This document shows, one piece after another, positions 1 through 5,354 of a stretch of 5,859 nt of DNA. Under the pieces are notes generated by a model. The model ran no database searches. It was given only the letters and a program-made list of their open reading frames with translations, and was not told where the DNA came from. The stretch is from Deltaproteobacteria bacterium. GTDB taxonomy: Bacteria > Desulfobacterota > Desulfobulbia > Desulfobulbales > BM004. Within the stretch, counting starts at the first letter, position 1. Each line of letters starts with the position of its first letter. Made by a program: the position numbers and the translations under genes. The stretch is taken from the NCBI GenBank assembly GCA_019312695.1, contig JAFDCT010000287.1, positions 1 to 5,859 of the forward strand, given 5' to 3'.

Positions 1-46
1 GAAAGCAAGCAAGCTTGACCCGAGTGAAGCTTTGCGGGCCCTGTAA
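1..46 (+). CDS. C-terminal end of an ABC transporter permease (MacB/FtsX type), partial
   Basis: An open frame enters from the left edge and ends at the TAA at 44-46. Its last residues read K-A-S-K-L-D-P-S-E-A-L-R-A-L. The pattern A-x-[KR]-L-D-P-x-E-A-L-R is the usual C-terminus of MacB/FtsX-type permeases, just after the last transmembrane helix. An ABC ATPase of the matching subfamily starts 34 bp downstream, which supports the call. Only 14 codons are visible, so nothing can be said about the periplasmic domain, the substrate or the start. Other proteins could share such a short tail, but motif plus neighbour makes the assignment likely. Confidence 0.7.
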   Translation, partial: KASKLDPSEALRAL

Positions 47-80
47 TAAACTGAATTAACTTATTATGAAGGATAAAACC

Positions 81-782
81 ATGCAGAACTCAGCAGGAGA
101 AAATAATGTACAGCACCTTATTGAGGTCCGGGGTATCGGGAAGGATTATGTGGAAGGTGATTCAACTGTGCAGGCTATCAAGCAAATGGATCTGTTCATT
201 GATGATGGAGAATTCGTCTCAATCATGGGCCAGTCAGGTTCAGGAAAATCAACCCTGCTTTCCATCCTCGGCGGTCTTAATCATCCGACCCGCGGCATGA
301 TACTGCTTGACTCGCTTGATATCTATAAACTAACCAGTGAACAGCGGGCTGACCTGCGCAGCGAATACATCGGGGTCATTTTCCAGTCATTTCAGCTAAT
401 CCCCTACCTCACGGTGCTGGAAAACGTTAAACTGCCCCTTGCTATCACAGGCAAAAAAGCAAAAGAGCAGGACAAAATGGCCCGCGATGTCCTGGCCCGG
501 GTCGGCCTGGCAAACAAAGCGGATCGGCTGCCTGATCAGCTCTCAGGCGGGGAACAGGAACGGGTTGCCATTGCCCGGGCAATCGTGAACAAACCGCCGA
601 TTCTCCTGGCGGATGAACCCACCGGCAATTTGGACAGCAAAACAGCTGATGAGATAATGCAACTTCTTAAAGAACTGAACAGAGAGGGCCAGACAATTAT
701 CATGGTCACCCACAACCCGGAGGCATGCAAACATTCATCAAGAACTATTCATGTGAAGGATGGTTCCTGTTATACGAATTAG
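81..782 (+). CDS. ABC transporter ATP-binding protein, LolD/MacB family
   Basis: This is the cytoplasmic ATPase that powers a MacB/LolCDE-type transporter, a class that moves lipoproteins, peptides or drugs by mechanotransmission. All family motifs are present; residues are numbered from the ATG at 81: Walker A GQSGSGKST (50-58), Q-loop Q102, signature LSGGE (154-158), Walker B ILLADE (174-179) and the switch histidine H211. The length of about 233 residues is typical of a stand-alone ATPase with no fused permease. An in-frame ATG at 66 gives five extra residues, but it has no ribosome site. The ATG at 81 has AAGGA (69-73) seven bases upstream, so I prefer it. The permease tail ending at 46 implies one operon with the permease first. 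The substrate cannot be told. No further transporter gene follows. Confidence 0.93.
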   Translation: MQNSAGENNVQHLIEVRGIGKDYVEGDSTVQAIKQMDLFIDDGEFVSIMGQSGSGKSTLLSILGGLNHPTRGMILLDSLDIYKLTSEQRADLRSEYIGVIFQSFQLIPYLTVLENVKLPLAITGKKAKEQDKMARDVLARVGLANKADRLPDQLSGGEQERVAIARAIVNKPPILLADEPTGNLDSKTADEIMQLLKELNREGQTIIMVTHNPEACKHSSRTIHVKDGSCYTN

Positions 783-800
783 AAAAAGACTAAATAAATT

Positions 801-950
801 CTCTGCCCGGTGCGTACCCTAATCCCACAGCTTTCATCTGCTGACAGGGTAGCACATTCCCTCCTCTGAAGCCGAACGCTATTTCAAAGTGATTCGGTGA
901 CACACAACGCCCAAGCCCGAAGGGCCATCCAAGACACAGCACGGGCAGAG
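801..950. repeat. Cloverleaf-like element of nested inverted repeats
   Basis: An outer perfect 9-bp inverted repeat, CTCTGCCCG (801-809) and CGGGCAGAG (942-950), encloses three further hairpins. The first is 810-820 with 846-855: ten pairs with G814 bulged, plus an inner CAGC/GCTG stem at 828-831 and 840-843. The second is 871-880 with 888-898: ten pairs including two G-U, with A892 bulged and a 7-nt loop. The third is GCCC-GAA-GGGC at 915-925. The result is a multibranch fold of about 150 nt. It could be a structured RNA, a small non-autonomous mobile or repetitive element, or a DNA structure. No target-site duplication is clear at the edges. The pairings are directly visible; the role is unknown. 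Confidence 0.5.
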
Positions 951-986
951 TTAAAATGCTGGAAACCGGATGGCCCTTATTTTTAT
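920..986 (+). terminator. Possible rho-independent terminator after the ABC operon
   Basis: AAGGGCCATCC (920-930) and GGATGGCCCTT (968-978) form a perfect 11-bp stem. A T-rich stretch, ATTTTTAT (979-986), follows on the plus strand. The 37-nt loop is long but contains its own stem, CAGCA/TGCTG (937-941 with 957-961). The stem shares bases with two arms of the upstream multibranch fold, so the two folds are mutually exclusive. It lies about 140 bp past the ATPase stop, further than usual. It could end the ABC transcript, or be a conditional stop. Confidence 0.4.
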
Positions 987-1165
987 CAATCAGGCCAGTT
1001 TCATCTATCATCAGTTTTAGCGCTCAAAATACCACTAGGTTTTGGCTAGCAATTTACTAATGATCTTCTTTTGTTGTTTTTCGGGAAGTGTAGAGTAAGA
1101 TGTGTGAAACATCAGGCACTATTCCTGCTTTTTTCTGATTTAACCCCCTTCATTTTGAGGTAAAC

Positions 1166-2419
1166 ATGAGTGATCCAAAAGTTCTTGTTGTTGATGATGA
1201 GCCTGCTCTGCAAAAGGCTATGTATAAAATCCTGAAAAACGAAAACTATGAAATTGCCTTTGCCAGTAATGGGCTCGAAGGTCTTGCATTCATTGAAAAA
1301 GAACAGCCGGACCTGATTTTCCTGGATCTTCGCATGCCGGGTCTTGATGGTTTCGGCTTTCTGGAAAAGCTGAATATCACCCGCGAAGATCCGTATCATA
1401 TTGTAGTGATCACCGGCCATGGCGATGACAGGGAAGTGGAGAAAAGTTTTGCTCTCGGGGTAAACTTTTTTCTGCGAAAGCCTTTGAGCCTGATTGAAGT
1501 GCGCTGCCTGGCAAAACGTTGCCTGGAAATGAAGGCAAATGAAAAAGAACTGCGCGCACACCGCAGCTCTCTTGAAAAAATCTTGGCTGAAAGAACCCAG
1601 GCTCTTATAAACCAGATACGGTTCCAGCAGAATCTGATCGATTCAATACCGGTGCCTGTATATTTTAAGGATAACAATTTGTGCTACCTGGGCTGCAACA
1701 GGTCATTTGCAGATTCACTCGGCTGCAGCAAAGAAGACATCATCGGCAGAACCGAGCTTAAGATCATGGCAGAAAAACTAGCTAAAATCCATGAACAGCA
1801 TGACCTGCACCTCCTAAAAACAGGGGAAAACACAACTTATGAGATATCCATTGGCTATCCTGACGGGATGCAGCATGAACTGGTTGTATTCAAGTCTCTC
1901 TTTTTTAATACTGACGGGACGATTGGTGGTATTATCGGCACCAATATGGATATTACCGAAAAAAATAAGGCTCAGGTGAAAGCTGAGCTGCATGCCGAGG
2001 AACTCAAAAATACCAACACCGCCCTGAGGGTCCTTCTCAAGCAGGTCAGTGAAAATAAAACGGAAATGGAAGGCAAGGTTCTTGATAACTTTACCAGACT
2101 GGTGCGGCCTTATCTTGACCTGCTCGAGGAAAACCTGGCTAATACTCATCAGCAGGAATATATCCGGGTTATTCAGGAGAACATCAAAAAGATCACCTCA
2201 TCCTTTTCAGTAAATCTCTCCTCGAGTTACCTTAACCTGAGCCCACGGGAAATCCAGGTGGCTGATCTTGTCCGCCAGGGACGATCGAACAAAGACGCTG
2301 CCAGTATCCTTAATATTTCCATTAATGCCGTTGAGTTCCACCGCAACAATCTGCGGAAAAAACTTGGGCTGCAGAACAAAAAAATAAACCTGAGAACCTA
2401 CCTGCTCTCAATGCAGTAA
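1166..2419 (+). CDS. Response regulator with receiver, PAS and LuxR-type DNA-binding domains
   Basis: This is a 417-residue cytoplasmic signalling protein. The receiver domain (about 5-120) has the acidic pair D10/D11, phospho-acceptor D54 (in FLDLRMPG), T83 and K105. A charged, probably coiled-coil linker (about 120-152) leads to a PAS domain (about 153-268), then a second helical linker. The C-terminal part (about 285-417) ends in a LuxR/GerE helix-turn-helix starting at LSPREIQVADLV (358-369), with NAVEFHRNNLRKKLGL as recognition region. The tail NKKINLRTYLLSMQ and the helical block before the HTH match a PAS-LuxR family common in Desulfobacterota. GAGG (1157-1160) lies five bases before the ATG. 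No histidine kinase is adjacent, so it is an orphan here. Targets and PAS ligand are unknown. Confidence 0.92.
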   Translation: MSDPKVLVVDDEPALQKAMYKILKNENYEIAFASNGLEGLAFIEKEQPDLIFLDLRMPGLDGFGFLEKLNITREDPYHIVVITGHGDDREVEKSFALGVNFFLRKPLSLIEVRCLAKRCLEMKANEKELRAHRSSLEKILAERTQALINQIRFQQNLIDSIPVPVYFKDNNLCYLGCNRSFADSLGCSKEDIIGRTELKIMAEKLAKIHEQHDLHLLKTGENTTYEISIGYPDGMQHELVVFKSLFFNTDGTIGGIIGTNMDITEKNKAQVKAELHAEELKNTNTALRVLLKQVSENKTEMEGKVLDNFTRLVRPYLDLLEENLANTHQQEYIRVIQENIKKITSSFSVNLSSSYLNLSPREIQVADLVRQGRSNKDAASILNISINAVEFHRNNLRKKLGLQNKKINLRTYLLSMQ

Positions 2420-2472
2420 GAATAATCTGTCAGGTATAGACCTTGAGTGTATCAGGATTTACAAAAGAAATT

Positions 2473-2697
2473 CTACTGCTGAATATAGTCTACAGCTTCC
2501 GGCAAATCTGCCCGGATTCCATACTCGCCATGCAGGATAACAGAATTATTCAGGCCGGAAGAGCAAATGCCGTTTACTCCGCCTGCGTCAATAAAGAAAG
2601 AGAGACTTGAGCCGCCATGATAATCATTATTCCCAGCCCGGGCCTGCTCCCCGTAGTAATGATCCACACCAGCCTCATCACTAAAAAAAGGAGGCAC
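2473..2697 (-). pseudogene. Possible remnant of a trypsin/V8-like serine protease C-terminus
   Basis: A minus-strand frame of about 74 codons ends at TAG (2473-2475). Its second half runs G-G-S-S-L-S-F-F-I-D-A-G-G-V-N-G-I-C-S-S-G and then Y-G-I-R-A-D-L-P-E-A-V-D-Y-I. The order resembles the end of S1-family serine proteases: G-x-S-G around the nucleophile, then G-[IV]-x-S-x-G, then a final segment ending in W/Y-I. The nucleophile motif is degraded (GGSS, not GDSG), and no histidine or aspartate region of the triad is present. The only start is a GTG inside the terminator hairpin of the neighbouring gene, and a stop lies shortly upstream in frame. It is therefore unlikely to be a working gene. 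The family match is by eye and may be chance. Confidence 0.3.
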
Positions 2698-2711
2698 AAA
2701 ATGCCCCCTTT
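2683..2711 (-). terminator. Rho-independent terminator of the leftward hemerythrin gene
   Basis: On the minus strand AAAGGGGGCA (2702-2711) pairs with TGCCTCCTTT (2687-2696) around a 5-nt loop, with one mismatch (2692/2706). It is followed by a run of seven T in total (2683-2689). It starts 25 bp after the hemerythrin/PAS stop codon. The plus-strand reading has only a short T-run, so it is mainly leftward. Confidence 0.85.
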
Positions 2712-2735
2712 CTCAATATTCAATCTTTATCCAGC

Positions 2736-3695
2736 TCAGTAGATCAACCGCTTCTCACCTTCGATCTTCTGGATGGCCCCAATGGCCTGCGTCACTTCAA
2801 GCACTCCCATATATTCTCCAGCCTCGCTATACACAGGGTAATAGCGGATCAGGATCTTGTCCCCTCTGAAATCTATCCAAAACTCTGCGTGATCCATTGT
2901 GCGCTCCTTAAAGCCGGTGACAATCTGGCGCACCATATCGACACTTTTTTCCGGGTGGCATTTTTCCACCTTGCGCCCGATAACGGAGCGAGTCCGCGGG
3001 AAAAGCTTGGTTTTATCGAGCTTGTTGAAATAGGCCACGGTATCTTCTGCATCCACAAAAGTGACTTCAAACGGCAGTGTTTCCATGATCGCATCGATCT
3101 GCTCATAGGACAGATTCCGGATAAGCCGTTTTTTGGCCTCGCTGCCTTTTTCCACCTCGGCCAGCATCTGTTCGTAATGGAGCCTGGCAACATCGCCATA
3201 GGTCTGCTGATCCAGGGTTTTAAATTCCTTCAGGAGAACGGTATTTTCCTCTTCACTGAAAACCTTGCGCCCCATGGCATAGAGCACATCGTTTTCCTTC
3301 CATATGTGCTCAGCCCTGATTTTAAGGTATTCGAAACCCTCGGCGGCAAATTTATGCCGGGCTGCTGTTGTTGCTTCAGCCAGGTTCGGCAGCTCCGTTA
3401 CCATTTTCTGCAGCAGTTTTCTATCGGCATCATGCTCCATGAGCATGACACCAATGGGGCCGCCTTCCACCGGAAGCCCCTTTTTTGCCATGAGGGGAAA
3501 CAGAAATTTCTCCTCCTTGGTATTATGGATCTTGTCACCAAACTCCAGGAGAAAATCAATAGCCCGCCGCATCTGCAGGGGAGTCTTGACCGCTTCACCA
3601 ATCTTCTCCAGGTTGCTTTTCAAAACAGCCATGGCCCGCTCTATCATCTCGTGCTCTGAAACGAGGAAATCATCCCATCTTGTATAGTTTTCCAT
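2736..3695 (-). CDS. Hemerythrin-like (HHE) di-iron protein with C-terminal PAS domain, DUF438-related
   Basis: This 319-residue soluble protein joins two modules. Residues about 8-145 form an HHE four-helix bundle. Candidate iron ligands are H15, H57, E61 (HxxxE), H88, H130 and E134 (HxxxE). This set and spacing parallel the di-iron site of the NO-damage repair protein YtfE/RIC as I remember it. A helical linker follows, then a PAS domain (about 198-312) with the family signature R-T-x-x-V-I-G-R-K-V-E-K-C-H-P-E-K-S, the F-W-I-D-F and Y-M-G-V-L-E-V-T-Q segments, and a GEKRL end. That PAS type is shared with DUF438 proteins; C246/H247 in the CHP motif are possible cofactor ligands. GGGAGG (3702-3707) sits six bases before the ATG. 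The likely role is sensing or handling NO or O2; direct function is unproven. Confidence 0.9.
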   Translation of the reverse strand: MENYTRWDDFLVSEHEMIERAMAVLKSNLEKIGEAVKTPLQMRRAIDFLLEFGDKIHNTKEEKFLFPLMAKKGLPVEGGPIGVMLMEHDADRKLLQKMVTELPNLAEATTAARHKFAAEGFEYLKIRAEHIWKENDVLYAMGRKVFSEEENTVLLKEFKTLDQQTYGDVARLHYEQMLAEVEKGSEAKKRLIRNLSYEQIDAIMETLPFEVTFVDAEDTVAYFNKLDKTKLFPRTRSVIGRKVEKCHPEKSVDMVRQIVTGFKERTMDHAEFWIDFRGDKILIRYYPVYSEAGEYMGVLEVTQAIGAIQKIEGEKRLIY

Positions 3696-3774
3696 TATGC
3701 GCCTCCCGCAAATTTCCCTGTATTATTTATGATACCCAATTGAATTACTGTGTTTTACCAATCAATTTCCCGGT

Positions 3775-3780
3775 ACTATA
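3775..3780 (-). promoter_or_regulatory. Candidate -10 box for the hemerythrin/PAS gene
   Basis: The minus strand reads TATAGT here (5 of 6 to TATAAT). No good -35 box lies at the right distance (GGATTT or GATTTG at best), as expected for an activator-dependent promoter. The implied start is near 3768-3769, about 75 bp before the ATG. Confidence 0.5.
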
Positions 3781-3801
3781 CAAACTGCTCGAAAAACAAA
3801 T

Positions 3802-3819
3802 CCTTGACCTGGGTCAAAT
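3802..3819. promoter_or_regulatory. HcpR-type (CRP/FNR family) operator palindrome
   Basis: The plus strand has TTGACC-TG-GGTCAA (3804-3817), a perfect 6+6 palindrome with a 2-bp spacer, extended by AT on one side. The HcpR consensus I recall for Desulfovibrio, ATTTGACCnnGGTCAAAT, matches at 14 of the 16 defined positions. Its centre (3810.5) lies about 42 bp upstream of the start predicted from the -10 box, the classical spot for a class II activator. It lies just past the ferredoxin stop, so it would drive the hemerythrin/PAS gene separately from genes upstream. HcpR itself is not in the window. Confidence 0.7.
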
Positions 3820-3829
3820 CCCAAAAAAA

Positions 3830-4018
3830 TTACTCTTCCTCGTAGATACAGGAAGCAGGACAGTTATCAATTGCCTCCTCAATCAGGTCTGCAGGGCCGC
3901 CTGCCCGCTTGATGACCTCTGCCTTTTCCGTGTCGGTATTCAGTTTGAAAACCTCCGGGCATAACTCCTCACAGGTGCCGCAACCGATACACTCATCCTC
4001 GTCAATGTAAACGGACAT
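3830..4018 (-). CDS. Small [4Fe-4S] ferredoxin, Desulfovibrio type
   Basis: This 62-residue acidic protein has the pattern C10-x2-C13-x2-C16-x3-C20-P and, near the end, C53-P-x2-S-C57. By analogy with single-cluster ferredoxins of Desulfovibrio and Thermotoga, C10, C13, C16 and C53 bind one [4Fe-4S] cluster. C20 and C57 are extra cysteines; C20 has a partner (a disulfide) in those families, but C57 is at an unusual position for that. The protein carries low-potential electrons in the cytoplasm. AGGAGG (4027-4032) is eight bases before the ATG. It lies 66 bp after the Gate-domain gene and 134 bp before the hemerythrin gene, all on one strand. Cotranscription with the Gate gene is likely, since I see no good promoter in the 66-bp gap. 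Its redox partner is unknown. Confidence 0.93.
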   Translation of the reverse strand: MSVYIDEDECIGCGTCEELCPEVFKLNTDTEKAEVIKRAGGPADLIEEAIDNCPASCIYEEE

Positions 4019-4084
4019 TTGAGTATCCTCCTATATTATTTTTTCCGACGGATAAAATTATGTGCACCAATTCCATATACTATT

Positions 4085-5053
4085 TTACGCCGAGAGAAAA
4101 TAATAAAATATCCCGACAAGAATAATGGAGCCTGTGCGGAAAACCTGGTTATAGGCGATAAGTTCTGCAGCCAGTTTTGGCTGGAATACGCCGGCATAAA
4201 AGGGAAACTGGTGCCGCATGGCCCGCATGGGCGAGGAGACGACATTTCCCGCCAACAGGGCCAAAACGACCTGCCGTATGTCCAGGCTGCCATTATCCAG
4301 CAGGGCGCCAGCAGCTGCAAGACCGGCACTGATTTCTGCCGTCAGCTGGAGGGCAACCACTCCCAGGCTTTCGGGATGGAGCCAGGCAAGCAGCTTTACA
4401 TGCTGGGCCAGCCATTGTTCAAGTAAAGTAAACATACCTAAGCGGTTCAAGATGAAAACCGCCGTATAGATTGGTACGGTGACCAGCAGTATGCGGCTGA
4501 TCCTTTTTTGGAAGCGGAGCCAGGCTTTATGTAAAGCCTGGGACAGGGAGCTGACCCTGTTTTCCTCAAGCCTGCAGGTAACGCAATGTTCCTTTTTTCC
4601 GGGAAGGAGCACCCGGCCGGCAATCAGAATGCAGACAGTCCGCAAAAAAGCGGCAAAAAGAGTGAGTCCCACATAAATGAACGCCACACCTTTGAGCAGG
4701 GGCACAGCCAGAAAGAAAAGGGTTGGCAGATGCAGAAAGTATGTGGGCAGACTATTGAAAAGATTCGAAAAAATAAGCTCCTGCTTGGTGATCTTTCCCT
4801 GTTCGTATGCCTCGGAAAGCATGGTATTTGCCGTTACGGCCGAAAAAAAAGCCATGGAAAAACTGGCCCCTGTAATATCGGATAAATGGGCAACACGGAC
4901 AGCCGGCGATGCCAGCCGGGCAACGCCATGGGTCCAGTTGAGGGACTCGATAAGGTTGCCGATCATCAAGCCCAGGGAAATAAAAAACACCAGCCGCAAA
5001 AGCGGCCAGCCCAGTCCCTGCCACACCATTATCAGAAATTCCGGTTGCTCCAT
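4085..5053 (-). CDS. Gate-domain (nucleoside-recognition family) integral membrane protein
   Basis: This 322-residue inner-membrane protein has about eight hydrophobic segments, roughly at 13-36, 62-80, 98-119, 122-149, 185-205, 215-250 (probably more than one pass), 260-276 and 306-320. Two halves each carry a Gate-like stretch: G-A-S-F-S-M-A-F-F-S-A-V-T-A-N-T (62-77), and L-T-A-E-I-S-A-G (237-244) with G-N-V-V-S-S-P (269-275). This layout is seen in the Gate superfamily, which includes SpmA/SpmB, nucleoside transporters and the core of FeoB; the substrate cannot be inferred. A cytoplasmic or loop segment between the halves has C157-x2-C160, a possible metal or disulfide site. The ATG at 5053 has no clear ribosome site. 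A second ATG at residue 9 has only a weak GGAA, so the start is uncertain by a few codons. Confidence 0.75.
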   Translation of the reverse strand: MEQPEFLIMVWQGLGWPLLRLVFFISLGLMIGNLIESLNWTHGVARLASPAVRVAHLSDITGASFSMAFFSAVTANTMLSEAYEQGKITKQELIFSNLFNSLPTYFLHLPTLFFLAVPLLKGVAFIYVGLTLFAAFLRTVCILIAGRVLLPGKKEHCVTCRLEENRVSSLSQALHKAWLRFQKRISRILLVTVPIYTAVFILNRLGMFTLLEQWLAQHVKLLAWLHPESLGVVALQLTAEISAGLAAAGALLDNGSLDIRQVVLALLAGNVVSSPMRAMRHQFPFYAGVFQPKLAAELIAYNQVFRTGSIILVGIFYYFLSA

Positions 5054-5128
5054 GTTGATAGATTTTAATTACTTTGAATTATATGAATATAGTGAGAACC
5101 CAAAATCTTCATGCTGTATCTAAGACAT

Positions 5129-5143
5129 TTAGGGTAATCCTAA
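5129..5143. promoter_or_regulatory. Palindrome TTAGG-N5-CCTAA, possible operator of the Gate-protein gene
   Basis: TTAGG (5129-5133) and CCTAA (5139-5143) are perfect inverted copies five bases apart. The palindrome overlaps the start predicted from the leftward promoter next to it (about 5142), a typical repressor position. TTAGG/CCTAA halves recall DtxR/IdeR-type metal-regulator boxes, but the spacing is shorter than the classical 9 bp, so the regulator is not identified. Confidence 0.35.
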
Positions 5144-5148
5144 TTTGT

Positions 5149-5177
5149 GTTAAAAAAATATAATTCATTCTTGTCAA
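5149..5177 (-). promoter_or_regulatory. Candidate sigma-70 promoter of the Gate/ferredoxin genes
   Basis: The minus strand has a perfect -35 TTGACA (5172-5177), a 17-bp spacer, then TTTAAC (5149-5154; 4 of 6 to TATAAT). It predicts a start near 5142, giving a leader of about 90 nt to the ATG at 5053. Confidence 0.4.
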
Positions 5178-5207
5178 AAAACGACAACATACTTCAATTT
5201 CTTGACA

Positions 5208-5344
5208 TTGTTGCACATCATAACTAATGACATTACATTCCAGAATGGTGTCGGCCCTTTGGTACACTCTCAGAAAATACGCTTTGGACCCGTAATCTGC
5301 TGATTTTACAAGGGCCACCTGAGGACTGAACCACTTTGTTGCAC
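5208..5344 (+). repeat. Pair of TTGTTGCAC direct repeats
   Basis: The 9-mer TTGTTGCAC occurs at 5208-5216 and 5336-5344, 128 bp apart. In both copies a TAAC follows at nearly the same distance (5221-5224 and 5348-5351). The second copy is half of the near-palindrome at 5335-5354. They could be a strong and a weak site for one DNA-binding protein, or chance in AT-rich DNA. Confidence 0.35.
5247..5319. repeat. Nested inverted repeat in the topA upstream region
   Basis: GGCCCTT (5253-5259) pairs with AAGGGCC (5310-5316). GGT (5247-5249) and ACC (5317-5319) extend the stem across a 3-nt bulge. Inside, TCAG/CTGA (5270-5273 with 5300-5303) and ACG/CGT (5279-5281 with 5291-5293) can also pair. No T-run follows on either strand, so it is not a standard terminator. 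A structured leader or small RNA is possible. Confidence 0.3.
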
Positions 5345-5354
5345 GTGTAACAAA
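5335..5354. promoter_or_regulatory. 20-bp near-perfect palindrome upstream of topA
   Basis: The sequence TTTGTTgCACGTGtAACAAA is symmetric except for one pair (5341/5348). With no loop it suits a dimeric protein-binding site better than an RNA hairpin. It lies 153 bp before the topA ATG and about 40-60 bp upstream of the TATGAT hexamer at 5396-5401. The cognate regulator is unknown. Confidence 0.45.

Larger units (their letters stand above)
783..1165. other. Intergenic region with nested inverted repeats
   Basis: This 383-bp gap separates the ABC operon from the response regulator. Its left part (801-986) is dense in inverted repeats, listed separately. The right part (about 987-1150) is AT-rich and holds no convincing gene; a promoter for the regulator gene must lie somewhere in it, but I see no box pair good enough to name. 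A minus-strand open frame (790-1011, 73 codons) covers the repeats. It has no recognised domain, and its openness could be a by-product of the repeat structure. Confidence 0.7.
2420..2735. other. Convergent intergenic region
   Basis: This 316-bp stretch lies between the rightward regulator gene and the leftward hemerythrin gene. It contains the leftward terminator at 2683-2711 and a possible protease remnant at 2473-2697, both listed separately. I see no strong stem plus T-run serving the rightward gene, whose transcript may end by another mechanism. Confidence 0.6.

Noticed and set aside
66..80. Upstream ATG as the start of the ABC ATPase
   Set aside because: It has no ribosome site, whereas the ATG at 81 has AAGGA seven bases upstream. 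The five extra residues are not part of the domain.
790..1011. Minus-strand 73-codon frame as a gene
   Set aside because: It has no recognisable domain and overlaps a dense inverted-repeat element that explains its sequence pattern better. It is kept only as a possibility in the repeat finding.
1111..1139. Hairpin plus T6 just before the response-regulator ribosome site as an attenuator
   Set aside because: The CAGG/CCTG stem has only four pairs, and the T-run lies between ATCAG/CTGAT arms. It is too weak to call a terminator.
2889..3659. Long plus-strand frame opposite the hemerythrin/PAS gene
   Set aside because: It is a shadow of the minus-strand gene, which has clear domains, a ribosome site and a terminator.
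5202..5230. Rightward promoter TTGACA (5202-5207) with TAATGA for topA
   Set aside because: The -35 is perfect, but the hexamer 17 bp later matches TATAAT poorly, and the leader would be close to 300 nt. Not supported enough to list.
5109..5318. Minus-strand 69-codon frame upstream of the Gate gene
   Set aside because: It has a GTG start without a ribosome site, no family resemblance, and overlaps the predicted promoter and palindromes.
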